DNA from: Chloroflexota bacterium
GTDB taxonomy: Bacteria > Chloroflexota > Dehalococcoidia > Tepidiformales > Tepidiformaceae
Length of the DNA: 64,000 nt
Assembly (NCBI GenBank): GCA_026702615.1
Contig: JAPPBY010000017.1
Coordinates: forward strand, 1-64,000
Direction: 5' to 3'
The notes below the pieces were generated by a model that saw only the letters and a program-made list of their open reading frames with translations, made no database searches and was not told the DNA's origin. Shown here one piece after another: positions 1-7,830 of the stretch (position 1 is its first letter; every line of letters begins with the position of its first letter). A program made the translations under genes and the position numbers.

Positions 1-412
1 CGTGGGCCCGCTCGAGGTCGAACTGGAGGAGGCGATCCATGACGTTGGCACGCAGGGCACCCCCCATCGTGTCGTGGGGGAAGAAGAAGCGCCGATAGAT
101 GCTCGTTATGTACTGTTCGTCGAGCACGAGGTGGGTGAGGTACCCGGCGACGAAGGCGCGGGTCTCCTCGTTGAGGCGGGCGGGGTCGGCGAGGCGCCCG
201 TGCGCCTCGAAGAAGCCCGCGACGGAATCCTGGTGCTCGAAGACGGAGAGGTCGAAGAAGTGGGTCGTGCGGCGGTCGGCACGGGTAAGGATACGGATGT
301 CGGGGGCCGTTGCGCCCAGCAGGTAGTGCCCGGACTCGGGGGAGAGTGCGTCCTCGGGGAGGGCCTCGCCGAGCCTCCGGGCGAGGATCATGTGGAGGGT
401 GATGGGCGGCAT
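1..412 (-). CDS. Zinc-dependent phospholipase C-like protein (N-terminal part, cut by window edge)
   Basis: The reverse strand gives an open frame from the ATG at 412 that runs off the window edge (137 codons visible). It begins MPPITLHMILARRLGEAL and contains YLLGATAPDIR and GYLTHLVLDEQY. The 'LLGaxaPDi' block and the later 'TH..lDe' block are typical of the zinc-dependent phospholipase C / S1-P1 nuclease fold (PF00882-like), where His and Asp residues bind zinc. In bacteria these proteins are often annotated only as putative metal-dependent hydrolases, so the substrate is unknown. The start codon shares one base with the stop of the upstream hisG gene (TGATG arrangement). This suggests translational coupling and makes it the third gene of a hisZ-hisG-hydrolase operon. 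The C-terminus is not visible. Confidence 0.7.
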   Translation of the reverse strand, partial: MPPITLHMILARRLGEALPEDALSPESGHYLLGATAPDIRILTRADRRTTHFFDLSVFEHQDSVAGFFEAHGRLADPARLNEETRAFVAGYLTHLVLDEQYITSIYRRFFFPHDTMGGALRANVMDRLLQFDLERAH

Positions 413-1878
413 CAGGCGCCTCCCTGGGCCCCCTGCGCCACCGCTTCGGCCTCCCCGGCAGCGGCAGCGCGAACGCCTTCGCGGAGCCGTTCGAGGAGCA
501 TGTCGAGCAGGTCACGGCGGGAGGTCCGGGGATTCGTGGCGGCGATGACGCAGTTGGTGGAGTCGAGGAACGGGTCGAGCATACGGAGGTTGTTCACGCG
601 CAGGCTGGTACCGGTCTCGGTGCCCTCGACGAGGATGTCGGCATCCTCGGGGACAAAGGCCTCGCTGGCGCCGGCGATGGGGATGATGGCGGTGTGGGGG
701 AGCCGGAGCTCGCGCGCCCACTCCTCGGCAAGGCCGGGGAACTCGCTGGCGATGCGCACGGGTCGACCGAGGCGCGACCAGATCGCGAGCGCTTCCTGCG
801 TGGTCTCGGCGGGGAAGTCGTTATGGACGACGGGACCGATGCGGTAGCGGCTGCGGCGCAGGTCGAGGGCCATCTCGACGGGGGAGCCGGGGAAGAAGGC
901 GAGGTGTTCGCGCAGCCGGTCGACGCCGCTCACGGCGATATCGAAGGCGCCCATCGCAACAAGTCCGGGCATGTCCTGGGGGCGCACGACCTTCACCTCA
1001 ATGCCCTCGATGGGAGAGGTGGGGCGACGCACGAAGTCGCGTTCGCCGTAGCCATCGAAGGCGAGCCCCGCATCGGCAAGGGCGGCGAAGGTGTGCCGCT
1101 GGGCGTGCCCGTCGGGAAGGGCGAGGCGAAGCACGCTCGTATCGCGCGCGACGCGGCCGAGAGGCACGTCGCTGGCGCGATCAGGCAGGGTCAGGGCGGC
1201 CTCGCTTGGGACGAACGCCGGCGTGAGCGGCTCGACGACGGCACTGCAGTCGCGCGTGCGGAGGGAGTCGGCGTTCGCAACGACGGCGACGCCGCCGTGG
1301 AAGAGGCGGTGGAGCGGTACGAGGCCAAGCGCCTCGACGCCGGCGGCATCGGGCGCGGCGACGACGGCGAGGTCGGCATCCTCGGGCGGGTAGGCCTCCA
1401 CGGAGCCGTAGAGGTCGAGAAGGGTGTAGCGGGGCAGGCGGAGGCGGGCGGCGAGGAGGTCGGTGAGGTTAGGGAGTTCCGTCGCGAGGCGGACACCGTC
1501 GAGGGAACGGGGGTTGGGGACCTCGCCGGGGGCGAGCCCGGAGCCGGGAGCGGCGCACAGCCAGACCTCTGTCGCGGGTCCAGGCAGGGCTCCCACGCGC
1601 ACGACCTGCTGTCCGGGGAAGCGCGCCTGCAGCTCGGCCACCCAGACGTCACTGCAGATGCCGAGGTCGTAGTTACCGAGGGCGACCTGGATAGGGATGT
1701 CACGTTCGCGGAAGACGCGGAAGCGGAAGCCGCGGTCGTTTACCTCGGAGCGGAGGAGGCGGGAGCCAGCCTCGTAGCCATCCATGACGAGGCCATGCGA
1801 GGCAAGCAGCTCGCCCACGGGCTCGCGCAGCGAACCGGTCGGCACGGCGAGGCCGAGCGGGGCTCCGGGGCTGCTCAT
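412..1878 (-). CDS. hisG: Tandem-domain ATP phosphoribosyltransferase (HisG-HisG fusion)
   Basis: Family role: first step of histidine synthesis, joining ATP and PRPP to form phosphoribosyl-ATP in the cytoplasm. Short HisG proteins are about 210 residues and need HisZ; this one is 488 residues and holds two HisG-like halves. Half 1 (about 8-235) has the family landmarks RERDIPIQVALGNYDLGI (57-74), RLATELPNL (130-138) and GSVEAYPPEDADL. Half 2 (about 249-450) has VVRPQDMPGLVAMGAFDIAV (297-316), RIASEFPGL and the PRPP-loop segment DILVEGTETGTSLRVNN (414-430). At the matching place half 1 reads DLAVVAAPDAAGVEALG, so its PRPP loop is lost. Half 2 is probably catalytic and half 1 structural or regulatory. 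The ATG overlaps the hisZ stop by 4 bp (ATGA), so the two are coupled. Confidence 0.8.
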   Translation of the reverse strand: MSSPGAPLGLAVPTGSLREPVGELLASHGLVMDGYEAGSRLLRSEVNDRGFRFRVFRERDIPIQVALGNYDLGICSDVWVAELQARFPGQQVVRVGALPGPATEVWLCAAPGSGLAPGEVPNPRSLDGVRLATELPNLTDLLAARLRLPRYTLLDLYGSVEAYPPEDADLAVVAAPDAAGVEALGLVPLHRLFHGGVAVVANADSLRTRDCSAVVEPLTPAFVPSEAALTLPDRASDVPLGRVARDTSVLRLALPDGHAQRHTFAALADAGLAFDGYGERDFVRRPTSPIEGIEVKVVRPQDMPGLVAMGAFDIAVSGVDRLREHLAFFPGSPVEMALDLRRSRYRIGPVVHNDFPAETTQEALAIWSRLGRPVRIASEFPGLAEEWARELRLPHTAIIPIAGASEAFVPEDADILVEGTETGTSLRVNNLRMLDPFLDSTNCVIAATNPRTSRRDLLDMLLERLREGVRAAAAGEAEAVAQGAQGGA

Positions 1879-3092
1879 TTGTGCTGCAGCACGAACTGCA
1901 CCACCTCGTCGAGGGTGGCGCGGTCGAGGGAGGAACCGGAGGACGAGGCGGAGATGCCCTCGGGGCCGACGATGAGGCGGATAGAGGCATCGCGGGCGTC
2001 GCCAAGGGCGGCGGAGATCCCGTGGCGGTGCAGGGAGCTGGCCAGGCGGAGGGCGCCGGCGAGGCCTGCCTCGCGCTCAGCGACGATGGCAACGGAGGCG
2101 CTGCGGGAAGGCGCGTCGGCGAAGTGGCCCGAGAGCCGGTCGGCATCAAGGGCGAAGCCGCAGGCGCTCTCGGGCGCGCCCGGACCGGCGGGCTGGTAGC
2201 GCCCGCCGCGTCCCCAGGCGCCACCCTCGCCGCGCAGCTCCCAGGTAACGCCGGAGTAGTAATCGAAGTCGAATGGCAGGGTGAAGTCGATGGCGACGGC
2301 GCGGCCAGTCGCGACGAGCGCGGCGGCAACCTCTCGCAACTCCTCCAGGGGGGCGGCGGCGCCGGGGAGGCCGGTGCGCGCCAGCGCGATCAGGTTGTCC
2401 ACGAGGGCGAGCTCGCCCGAGCCACCAAGCGCCGCCTGAACGAAGGCGAGCGCGGCAGGATCGCCGGTAAACGCGCCCTGGACGGCCGCGAGCCCGTTCC
2501 CGGCGACATCGTCGAGAAGGGCGCGGCGGGCAAGCACATCGGTGAGGCCGGCGGCATCGACAGCGGCGCGGGCAACGCCGGCGTGCGTGAGGCGGAGATC
2601 GACCGGCAGGGAGAGCGCCGCGAACGTGTCGGCGGCGACGGCGAGCACTTCGAGGTCACCGACGACGGGCGGGGCGCCGAGGTACTCGAGACCGCACTGC
2701 CAGTCCTCCCCCTCAGCTCCGCGGAAGACGCTCTGGACGTAGAGGAGACGCGCGGGCGGCTCAATGCCGGCGTCGGCAGCGGCGCGGGCAACGGGGATGG
2801 TCGAGTCGTAGCGGAGCATGACGCGTTCGCCGCTCCAGCCGTCCCAGTCGAGGAAGGTGTAGGCACCGGCGAGCATCTCCGGTGAGAGGGCGCCGGCGGA
2901 GGTGAAGAGGCTGTAGCTCTCGACCGTCGGTGTGCGAATCTCCTCGTAGCCCCAGTGCCGGGCAACCTCGCGGAACGCGTCCTCGACGTGGCGGAAGGCG
3001 CGCATCTGCTCGGGGAGCAGATCACGCATGCCGCGGGCACGCGGGACGGGGACCGCGGAGGGGGTCGCAACAGGGGTTACCTGGTCGGGCAT
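1875..3092 (-). CDS. hisZ: ATP phosphoribosyltransferase regulatory subunit HisZ
   Basis: Encodes 405 residues starting MPDQVTPVATP at the ATG 3092. The body resembles histidyl-tRNA synthetase catalytic cores: GMRDLLPEQMRAFRHVEDAF near residue 22, then GYEEIRTPTVE, a motif-2-like VMLRYDSTIPVAR, and FDFDYYSGVTWEL followed by GGRYQPAG. Proteins of this size that lack the anticodon-binding domain and sit beside hisG are HisZ, the allosteric partner needed by short HisG. The longer upstream open frame lacks family similarity and was not used. The stop overlaps the hisG ATG. Together with the duplicated HisG this suggests an unusual holoenzyme stoichiometry. A true histidyl-tRNA synthetase is less likely because of the length and the hisG neighbour. 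Confidence 0.85.
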   Translation of the reverse strand: MPDQVTPVATPSAVPVPRARGMRDLLPEQMRAFRHVEDAFREVARHWGYEEIRTPTVESYSLFTSAGALSPEMLAGAYTFLDWDGWSGERVMLRYDSTIPVARAAADAGIEPPARLLYVQSVFRGAEGEDWQCGLEYLGAPPVVGDLEVLAVAADTFAALSLPVDLRLTHAGVARAAVDAAGLTDVLARRALLDDVAGNGLAAVQGAFTGDPAALAFVQAALGGSGELALVDNLIALARTGLPGAAAPLEELREVAAALVATGRAVAIDFTLPFDFDYYSGVTWELRGEGGAWGRGGRYQPAGPGAPESACGFALDADRLSGHFADAPSRSASVAIVAEREAGLAGALRLASSLHRHGISAALGDARDASIRLIVGPEGISASSSGSSLDRATLDEVVQFVLQHK

Positions 3093-3154
3093 GGCTACTC
3101 GCCAGTGTAGCGGGTTCGCACGTAGCCGCCGCCACGGGAGGCAGCCACAGAGAA

Positions 3155-3178
3155 GGCCCCGGGGAAGTCCCCGGGGCC
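3155..3178 (-). terminator. Rho-independent-type terminator after the ABC receptor gene
   Basis: A perfect 10-bp GC stem (GGCCCCGGGG / CCCCGGGGCC) with a 4-nt loop lies 36 bp beyond the stop of the ABC receptor gene. On the minus strand it is followed by a short T-rich stretch (TTCTCT). It separates the importer operon from hisZ, whose start is 63 bp further on. The U-tract is weak, so it could also act only as a 3'-end stabilising hairpin. Confidence 0.65.
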
Positions 3179-3213
3179 CTCGGTCGATTCCGGTGCTACC
3201 GGCGGGAGCCGGT

Positions 3214-5133
3214 CTAGGCGTCGTCCAGCCAGGCCGCCTCGCGGCGTGGCGTGTTGTTGCCCGAGTAGCCGTTGAACCAGTCGTCCTTGCCGTAGTCACG
3301 CAGGCGCGAGCTGACGGCAAGGTAGGACTCGGCGGCCATCGGCATGGTGAAGATGCCCCAGGCGCGATCGAGGATCCAACGCTGCAGGTCGGTGATGATC
3401 TGCACGCGGGTCTCGTGGTCCAGCTCCTGCGTCTGCGCGAGCATCTGCTCGCCCACATGCGCGGAGCCTTCGGCGATCTCGGGGTGCGGCGAGTCGGTTC
3501 GGAAGTTGAAGGCGACACTGCCGTACTGCTGGGGATCGAACCACGAGAGGTAGGACGCATCGGGGGCGCCGTCGGTACCGCCGCCGACACCGGTGCCGCT
3601 CTGGAGCAGGCCCCAGGGCTTCACGTCGTCGGTGTTGTCGTTGGCGGCGCTCACCCAGGTCTGGATATCCGCGCTGGACACCTCGAAGGTGGTGCCGAGC
3701 ACCTCCGTGAGGTTGGTGGCGGCGAACTCGGCGATGGCGAGGTACGCCGGCCCCTGGATGGTGTGGATGTCGACGTACTCGTAGATGGAGTCGTACTTCG
3801 CCTGGTCCTCACCGCGGGAAGCGGCATCGCTCTTGGCAGCCTCCCAGAGAGCCCGGGCCTCGTCGGGGTCGTAATTGTAGTAGCCGGCCAGATCCTCCTG
3901 AGTGAGGCGCTGGAAGCGGGCGTTGATGATGGTGAGGGGAGCCTGCAACCTGGCGTTGCCGGCGTGGATGCTGTTGATGAAGGCCTGGTAGTTGAACGCG
4001 TTGCGGATTGCCTTCCGTGCCCGCTCGTCGCGCCACTTGCCGCCATCGAAGCCGAGGACGGCCCAGCCGCCGGCGGGCGCGCCCTCGACAGCCACGTTCG
4101 GGTTACCCTCCAGCCCCTCCGCCTCAAGGGCGTCGATGGAGCCGTAGGCGTCAAGATCGCCGCTTTCGAGGAGGGACCGCGCCGTCACGTTGTCGGCGAC
4201 GATGCGGACGTCGTACTCGTCGATGTAGGGCCCATCCTCGACGAAGCCGTCATCGGGGTTGGGATGGGCGTAGTAGTCCGGGTTGCGGACGAGGTGGGTT
4301 CCCTCGGCACTGCGCTCGGAGAGGATGAACGGCCCGGCGGCCATGCCGCGCACGTGCTCCTGGCCCGTCTGGTCGGGCTGGGCCAGCACCAGCTTCTTGT
4401 TGATCATGCCGAAGTACTGGCGGGAGCGATGGAGCAGGGCGTCGGCGCGAGGCCCGGTCCAATTCTCCTGGACGTGCGTGGCGTCGACCGGCACGACGCT
4501 GTCGAAGTAGTTGTAGATGCTGGCGGGCACGTGGGTGGCGCCCAGCGAGGCGAGCAGCTCGGGGGGCCGCTCGATGGTGAAGGCGACGTCCTCGGAGGTG
4601 ACGGGGTCGCCGTTGTGGAACTGCATTCCCTCGCGCAGGCTCCAGACGAGCGTGGTGTCGTCGACCTGCTCATAGCCGACGACGCCGTCGAGCGAGAAGG
4701 TGCCCTTGCTCACCTGGAAGTCGAGCAGGTGGTTGTAGACCTGGTAGACGACCTCCTGGTTGTCGGTGTGGAAGACCGCGGGGTCCATGCCCATGTCTTC
4801 CGTTCGCTTCCAGGAACGGTACGTCCCGCCGCGCTTCGGGCCGGCGGCAGGCGCTTCCTCCGCTGCAGCGGCGGCCTGCGTGGCTTCAGCCTCGCCGGCA
4901 TCGGCGGCCGCGTCGTCGTCATCAGCGGCGGCCTGTGTCGCGGCGGCGGCCTGCGTTGCGGCAGCCTGCGTGGCAGCCGGGGCCGCAGCGTCGTCGTCGT
5001 CATCGTCGTCGTCGCCGCAGCCGGCGAGGATTGCCGCCGACCCGGCAGCGGCTACGCCGGTGCTCGCCAGGAAACGGCGGCGGCTGAGCTTTCGCCCACG
5101 CAGGCGAAGCCAGTAGTTGTCTCGATCGCGCAT
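3214..5133 (-). CDS. Peptide-type ABC transporter substrate-binding lipoprotein (SBP family 5)
   Basis: A 639-residue extracytoplasmic receptor for a peptide/nickel-family ABC importer. The N-terminus has a twin-arginine motif SRRRFLAST (17-25), a hydrophobic stretch and a lipobox LAGC with the lipidated Cys at 39. Next come eight Asp residues (41-48) and an Ala/Thr/Gln-rich linker to about residue 95, probably a flexible tether. The mature part has family-5 features such as LVWSLREGMQFHNGDPVTSE and VAFTIE. The ATG is preceded by GGAGG at 8-nt spacing. The gene follows dppC and dppB in the same direction (118 bp from dppC) and ends in a terminator. The ligand cannot be read from sequence. Tat export of a family-5 receptor is seen in several Chloroflexota and Actinobacteria. 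Confidence 0.9.
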   Translation of the reverse strand: MRDRDNYWLRLRGRKLSRRRFLASTGVAAAGSAAILAGCGDDDDDDDDAAAPAATQAAATQAAAATQAAADDDDAAADAGEAEATQAAAAAEEAPAAGPKRGGTYRSWKRTEDMGMDPAVFHTDNQEVVYQVYNHLLDFQVSKGTFSLDGVVGYEQVDDTTLVWSLREGMQFHNGDPVTSEDVAFTIERPPELLASLGATHVPASIYNYFDSVVPVDATHVQENWTGPRADALLHRSRQYFGMINKKLVLAQPDQTGQEHVRGMAAGPFILSERSAEGTHLVRNPDYYAHPNPDDGFVEDGPYIDEYDVRIVADNVTARSLLESGDLDAYGSIDALEAEGLEGNPNVAVEGAPAGGWAVLGFDGGKWRDERARKAIRNAFNYQAFINSIHAGNARLQAPLTIINARFQRLTQEDLAGYYNYDPDEARALWEAAKSDAASRGEDQAKYDSIYEYVDIHTIQGPAYLAIAEFAATNLTEVLGTTFEVSSADIQTWVSAANDNTDDVKPWGLLQSGTGVGGGTDGAPDASYLSWFDPQQYGSVAFNFRTDSPHPEIAEGSAHVGEQMLAQTQELDHETRVQIITDLQRWILDRAWGIFTMPMAAESYLAVSSRLRDYGKDDWFNGYSGNNTPRREAAWLDDA

Positions 5134-5250
5134 CTCAATGCCCTCCCCGCTCCCGATAGTTTGCCGGAGCGTTCAGCAGATGCTGTGGCGCGCACACAAT
5201 AAGCCCTGCGGGGATCGCGTTTCAACGGGGTTCATCGGGGAAGTGCGGGG

Positions 5251-6198
5251 CTAGATTCGCCCCCGCAGCCGGGGGTCGAGGGTATCGCGGACGGAGTCGC
5301 CAAACATGTTGAAAGCGAACACCGTGAGCGCCAGAGCCGCGCCAGGGAAGATGGCGAGCCAGGGAGCGCGCCTGAAGAACTGGCGCGAGTCCCCACTCAA
5401 TTCGGCCCCCCACGACGGTGCGTCAGACCCGATCAGGAAGGAGAGGGTCGCCTCGGTGAGGATGGCGGCGGGCAGGCTGATGGTGGTGAGGACGATCATG
5501 AGGCCGGTGATGTTGGGCAGGATGTGGCGCAGCATGATGCGGAACTGGCCCGCGCCGATCAGCGTGGCCGCCTCCACGTATTGCGCGCTGCGCTGCTCCA
5601 GCACCGACCCCCGCATGATGCGGAAGGCGCCCGGCATGAAGAAGAACGCGATCGCCAGCACGCGCGCCAACTCCTCCGCCGGCAGGGCGGGTAAGTCGGG
5701 CAGCTTATCCACCAGGACAATGTCCATGATCATTGCTAACAGGAGGGAAGGGACGGCGAAGAGCATGTCAGCCAGGCGACTCAGGCCGAAGTCGACGGCG
5801 CCGGCGAGGAAGCCCGCGATGAGAGCCAGAAGCGTGCCCCCGACCGTCCCCACGAGCACGGTCGCCATACCGATCTTGAGGGAGATACGACCGCCGTAGA
5901 GCACGCTCGACCACAGATCCCTCCCCTGGCGATCGGTGCCGAAGTAGTAGTCACTGTTCGGCCCGACGAGAACGTGCGGTGTGAACGACTCCAGCGTGTC
6001 CGGATTCGTCGTATTCAGGACGGGCGCGGCGCCGGCCATAAACCCGACGATGATGATGACGATGACGCCGAGGGCGCCCGCCGGCTCACGGCGGGCCCAG
6101 CGCAGCGGATTGAACCGCTGCTGCGGCGGGATCGCGTACTCCTGCTCCAGGAGTGTGCCCGATGCCGAGGTGGTGGCCGCTTCCGACGCGTCGCTCAT
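5251..6198 (-). CDS. ABC transporter permease, DppC/OppC type
   Basis: A 315-residue inner-membrane permease. A cytoplasmic N-terminal tail is followed by a first membrane segment (about 40-60, GALGVIVIIIVGFMAGAAPV), then the DppC signature HVLVGPNSDYYFGTDRQGRDLWS and further hydrophobic segments. The EAA-like loop that contacts the ATPase is around EAATLIGAGQFRIMLRHILP. It ends with the typical VRDTLDPRLRGRI tail. Only 2 bp separate it from dppB, so the two permeases are co-translated. It pairs with the DppB-like protein to form the translocation channel for the receptor encoded downstream. Confidence 0.9.
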   Translation of the reverse strand: MSDASEAATTSASGTLLEQEYAIPPQQRFNPLRWARREPAGALGVIVIIIVGFMAGAAPVLNTTNPDTLESFTPHVLVGPNSDYYFGTDRQGRDLWSSVLYGGRISLKIGMATVLVGTVGGTLLALIAGFLAGAVDFGLSRLADMLFAVPSLLLAMIMDIVLVDKLPDLPALPAEELARVLAIAFFFMPGAFRIMRGSVLEQRSAQYVEAATLIGAGQFRIMLRHILPNITGLMIVLTTISLPAAILTEATLSFLIGSDAPSWGAELSGDSRQFFRRAPWLAIFPGAALALTVFAFNMFGDSVRDTLDPRLRGRI

Positions 6199-6200
6199 CG

Positions 6201-7145
6201 CTAGTACCTGATCCGCGGGTCGACGTAGGTGTAGAGGACGTCAACCAGGAGAGTCACGACCATGAACATCGCGGCGAAGATCATCGTGACCATGAGGACA
6301 GCGGGGTAGTCCCGCGCGATAAGCCGCTCCAGGGCGAAGAGGCCCATCCCGGGAATGGCGAAGATCTGCTCGGCCACGATGGCTCCGCCGAGGATGGCCC
6401 CGAGCTGCAGGCCCACCACCGTAAGCACGGGGATGAGGGCGCTCCGGAAGACGTGCCGGAAGATGACGACGCGCTCCCGCAACCCCTTCGCGCGGGCCGT
6501 GCGTACGTGGTCCGAGTGGAGCACCTCGAGCATGGCCGAGCGCATGATGCGGGCCGTGTAGGCCGCCCCCGCATAGGCCAGCACGCCCGCTGGGAAGATG
6601 ACGATGGCGAGGTTCTTGAGGGGGTCCTCGGTGAAGTCGACCCAGTCCTGGATTGGATTCCAGTCGAACCACACGAAGGCGTAGATGATGATCAGCGTTC
6701 CCGTCCAGAAGTTGGGGACGGAGATGCCGAGGATCGTACCCGCCCTGAGCAGGTAGTCCTCGGGCTTGTTGCGCCTCACCGCCGAGATCACGCCCACGGG
6801 CACGCTGAGGACCGCGGACAGGAGGATCGTCAACAGGCCAACCTCGAGGGTCTTCGGCAGGCGCTCCTTGACGGAGCCCATGATCGAGTCGTGCGGAGGC
6901 GTCAGCGACTCGCCGAGGTCACCCACGAAGATGCCGCCAAGCCAGTCCCCGTACTGAACGTACCAGGGGCGGTCCAGCCCCAGCCTCTCGCGGGCGACTT
7001 CGAGATTGGGGACGTCCGAGATGCTCAGCGCAGCGGAGAAGGAGGCGTCGCCCGGCAGTGTCCAGATGAGCAGGAAAAGGACCAGGGAGAGAAGCAGCAG
7101 CATGAGGGGAATGGCGATGAGGCGGCGGAGGATGTAAGTCCGCAT
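6201..7145 (-). CDS. ABC transporter permease, DppB/OppB type
   Basis: A 314-residue inner-membrane permease with the standard DppB start: MRTYILRRLIAIPLMLLL, then a periplasmic loop with LGLDRPWYVQYGDWL and GDLGES. The EAA-type loop is HVRTARAKGLRERVVIFRHV, and the C-terminus ends VDPRIRY. It is the first gene of a dppB-dppC-receptor operon on the minus strand, with GGGGGAG just before the ATG. No ATP-binding subunit (DppD/DppF) follows inside the window, so this importer must use ATPases encoded elsewhere. Confidence 0.9.
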   Translation of the reverse strand: MRTYILRRLIAIPLMLLLLSLVLFLLIWTLPGDASFSAALSISDVPNLEVARERLGLDRPWYVQYGDWLGGIFVGDLGESLTPPHDSIMGSVKERLPKTLEVGLLTILLSAVLSVPVGVISAVRRNKPEDYLLRAGTILGISVPNFWTGTLIIIYAFVWFDWNPIQDWVDFTEDPLKNLAIVIFPAGVLAYAGAAYTARIMRSAMLEVLHSDHVRTARAKGLRERVVIFRHVFRSALIPVLTVVGLQLGAILGGAIVAEQIFAIPGMGLFALERLIARDYPAVLMVTMIFAAMFMVVTLLVDVLYTYVDPRIRY

Positions 7146-7240
7146 GTCTCCCCCTCACGCTCCCCGGCCAGCGATCGCTGACCACAAGGCGCGGCGATTC
7201 TGGCGGATGCGCATAGCGCTTGGCAATACGTTCGGCGGGG

Positions 7241-7648
7241 TTACGCCCCTGCGCGGAGTGCCCTCCACCAGTCCTGAACGTCGGGCTGGAAGTTGGCGTG
7301 GTACTGCTTCTGCAGGTCGTTGGCGCCCTCGAAGAGGGGCTCGGTGTCGGTGGTGGCGAGGTCGGAGGCGCTGGGAACGGGGTCGATCCACTCAAGCTGG
7401 ATGCCCTCGATCACCTCGCCCAGGCCGGAGTCCTCGTGGTGGGGGCTGGCCTGGTGCTCGATGAAGCCGTTGTAGCTGTTGAAGGAGAGCAGGCCGTAGT
7501 ACGAGCCCTTCTCGGCACCGCGCCAGAACTCGTAGCGGCGGACGTTCGACTCGTTGGCGTGGGTATCGCGCCAGAGCTCGCCTTCGAGCTCCTCGAAGCG
7601 AGCTTCCTTGCCTTCCTTGATCTTGATGTGGGCCAGAATCGTCGCCAT
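7241..7648 (-). CDS. ABM-fold (antibiotic biosynthesis monooxygenase-like) small protein
   Basis: A 135-residue protein starting MATILAHIKIKEGKEARFEELEGEL. This is the first strand-helix of the dimeric alpha/beta-barrel (ABM/EthD) fold. The later segments GSYYGLLSFNSYNGFIEHQASPHHED fit the same fold, where small oxygenases and heme- or quinol-handling proteins belong. I chose the ATG at 7648 rather than upstream in-frame codons because the ABM fold starts there and a purine-rich AGAG lies 5-6 nt before it. It sits alone between the ABC operon and the first P450 gene, both also on the minus strand. The enzymatic role is unproven. Confidence 0.65.
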   Translation of the reverse strand: MATILAHIKIKEGKEARFEELEGELWRDTHANESNVRRYEFWRGAEKGSYYGLLSFNSYNGFIEHQASPHHEDSGLGEVIEGIQLEWIDPVPSASDLATTDTEPLFEGANDLQKQYHANFQPDVQDWWRALRAGA

Positions 7649-7830
7649 GTTTTCTCTGGGCCGGCTGAATTTGGCGCCCCGGACGGCTGTCGCCGCGTGG
7701 GAAGAACGCCTGCGCCGCGCGGGCATGATAGAGGGTTGCTCCTGCCGTCGCGCGCCCTGCCATCGGCCACCGGGCGCCACTTCACCCCTCGTGGCGGGAA
7801 CCGGGAGAGGGGCAACCGACGCGGCCGGGC

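Noticed and set aside
2-847. 281-residue plus-strand open frame at the window start
   Set aside because: It is antisense to hisG and to the partial phospholipase C-like gene, both of which have recognisable motifs.
3028-5202. 724-residue plus-strand open frame
   Set aside because: It is antisense to the ABC receptor gene and hisZ, with Val/Asp/Gly-biased composition typical of a shadow frame in high-GC DNA.
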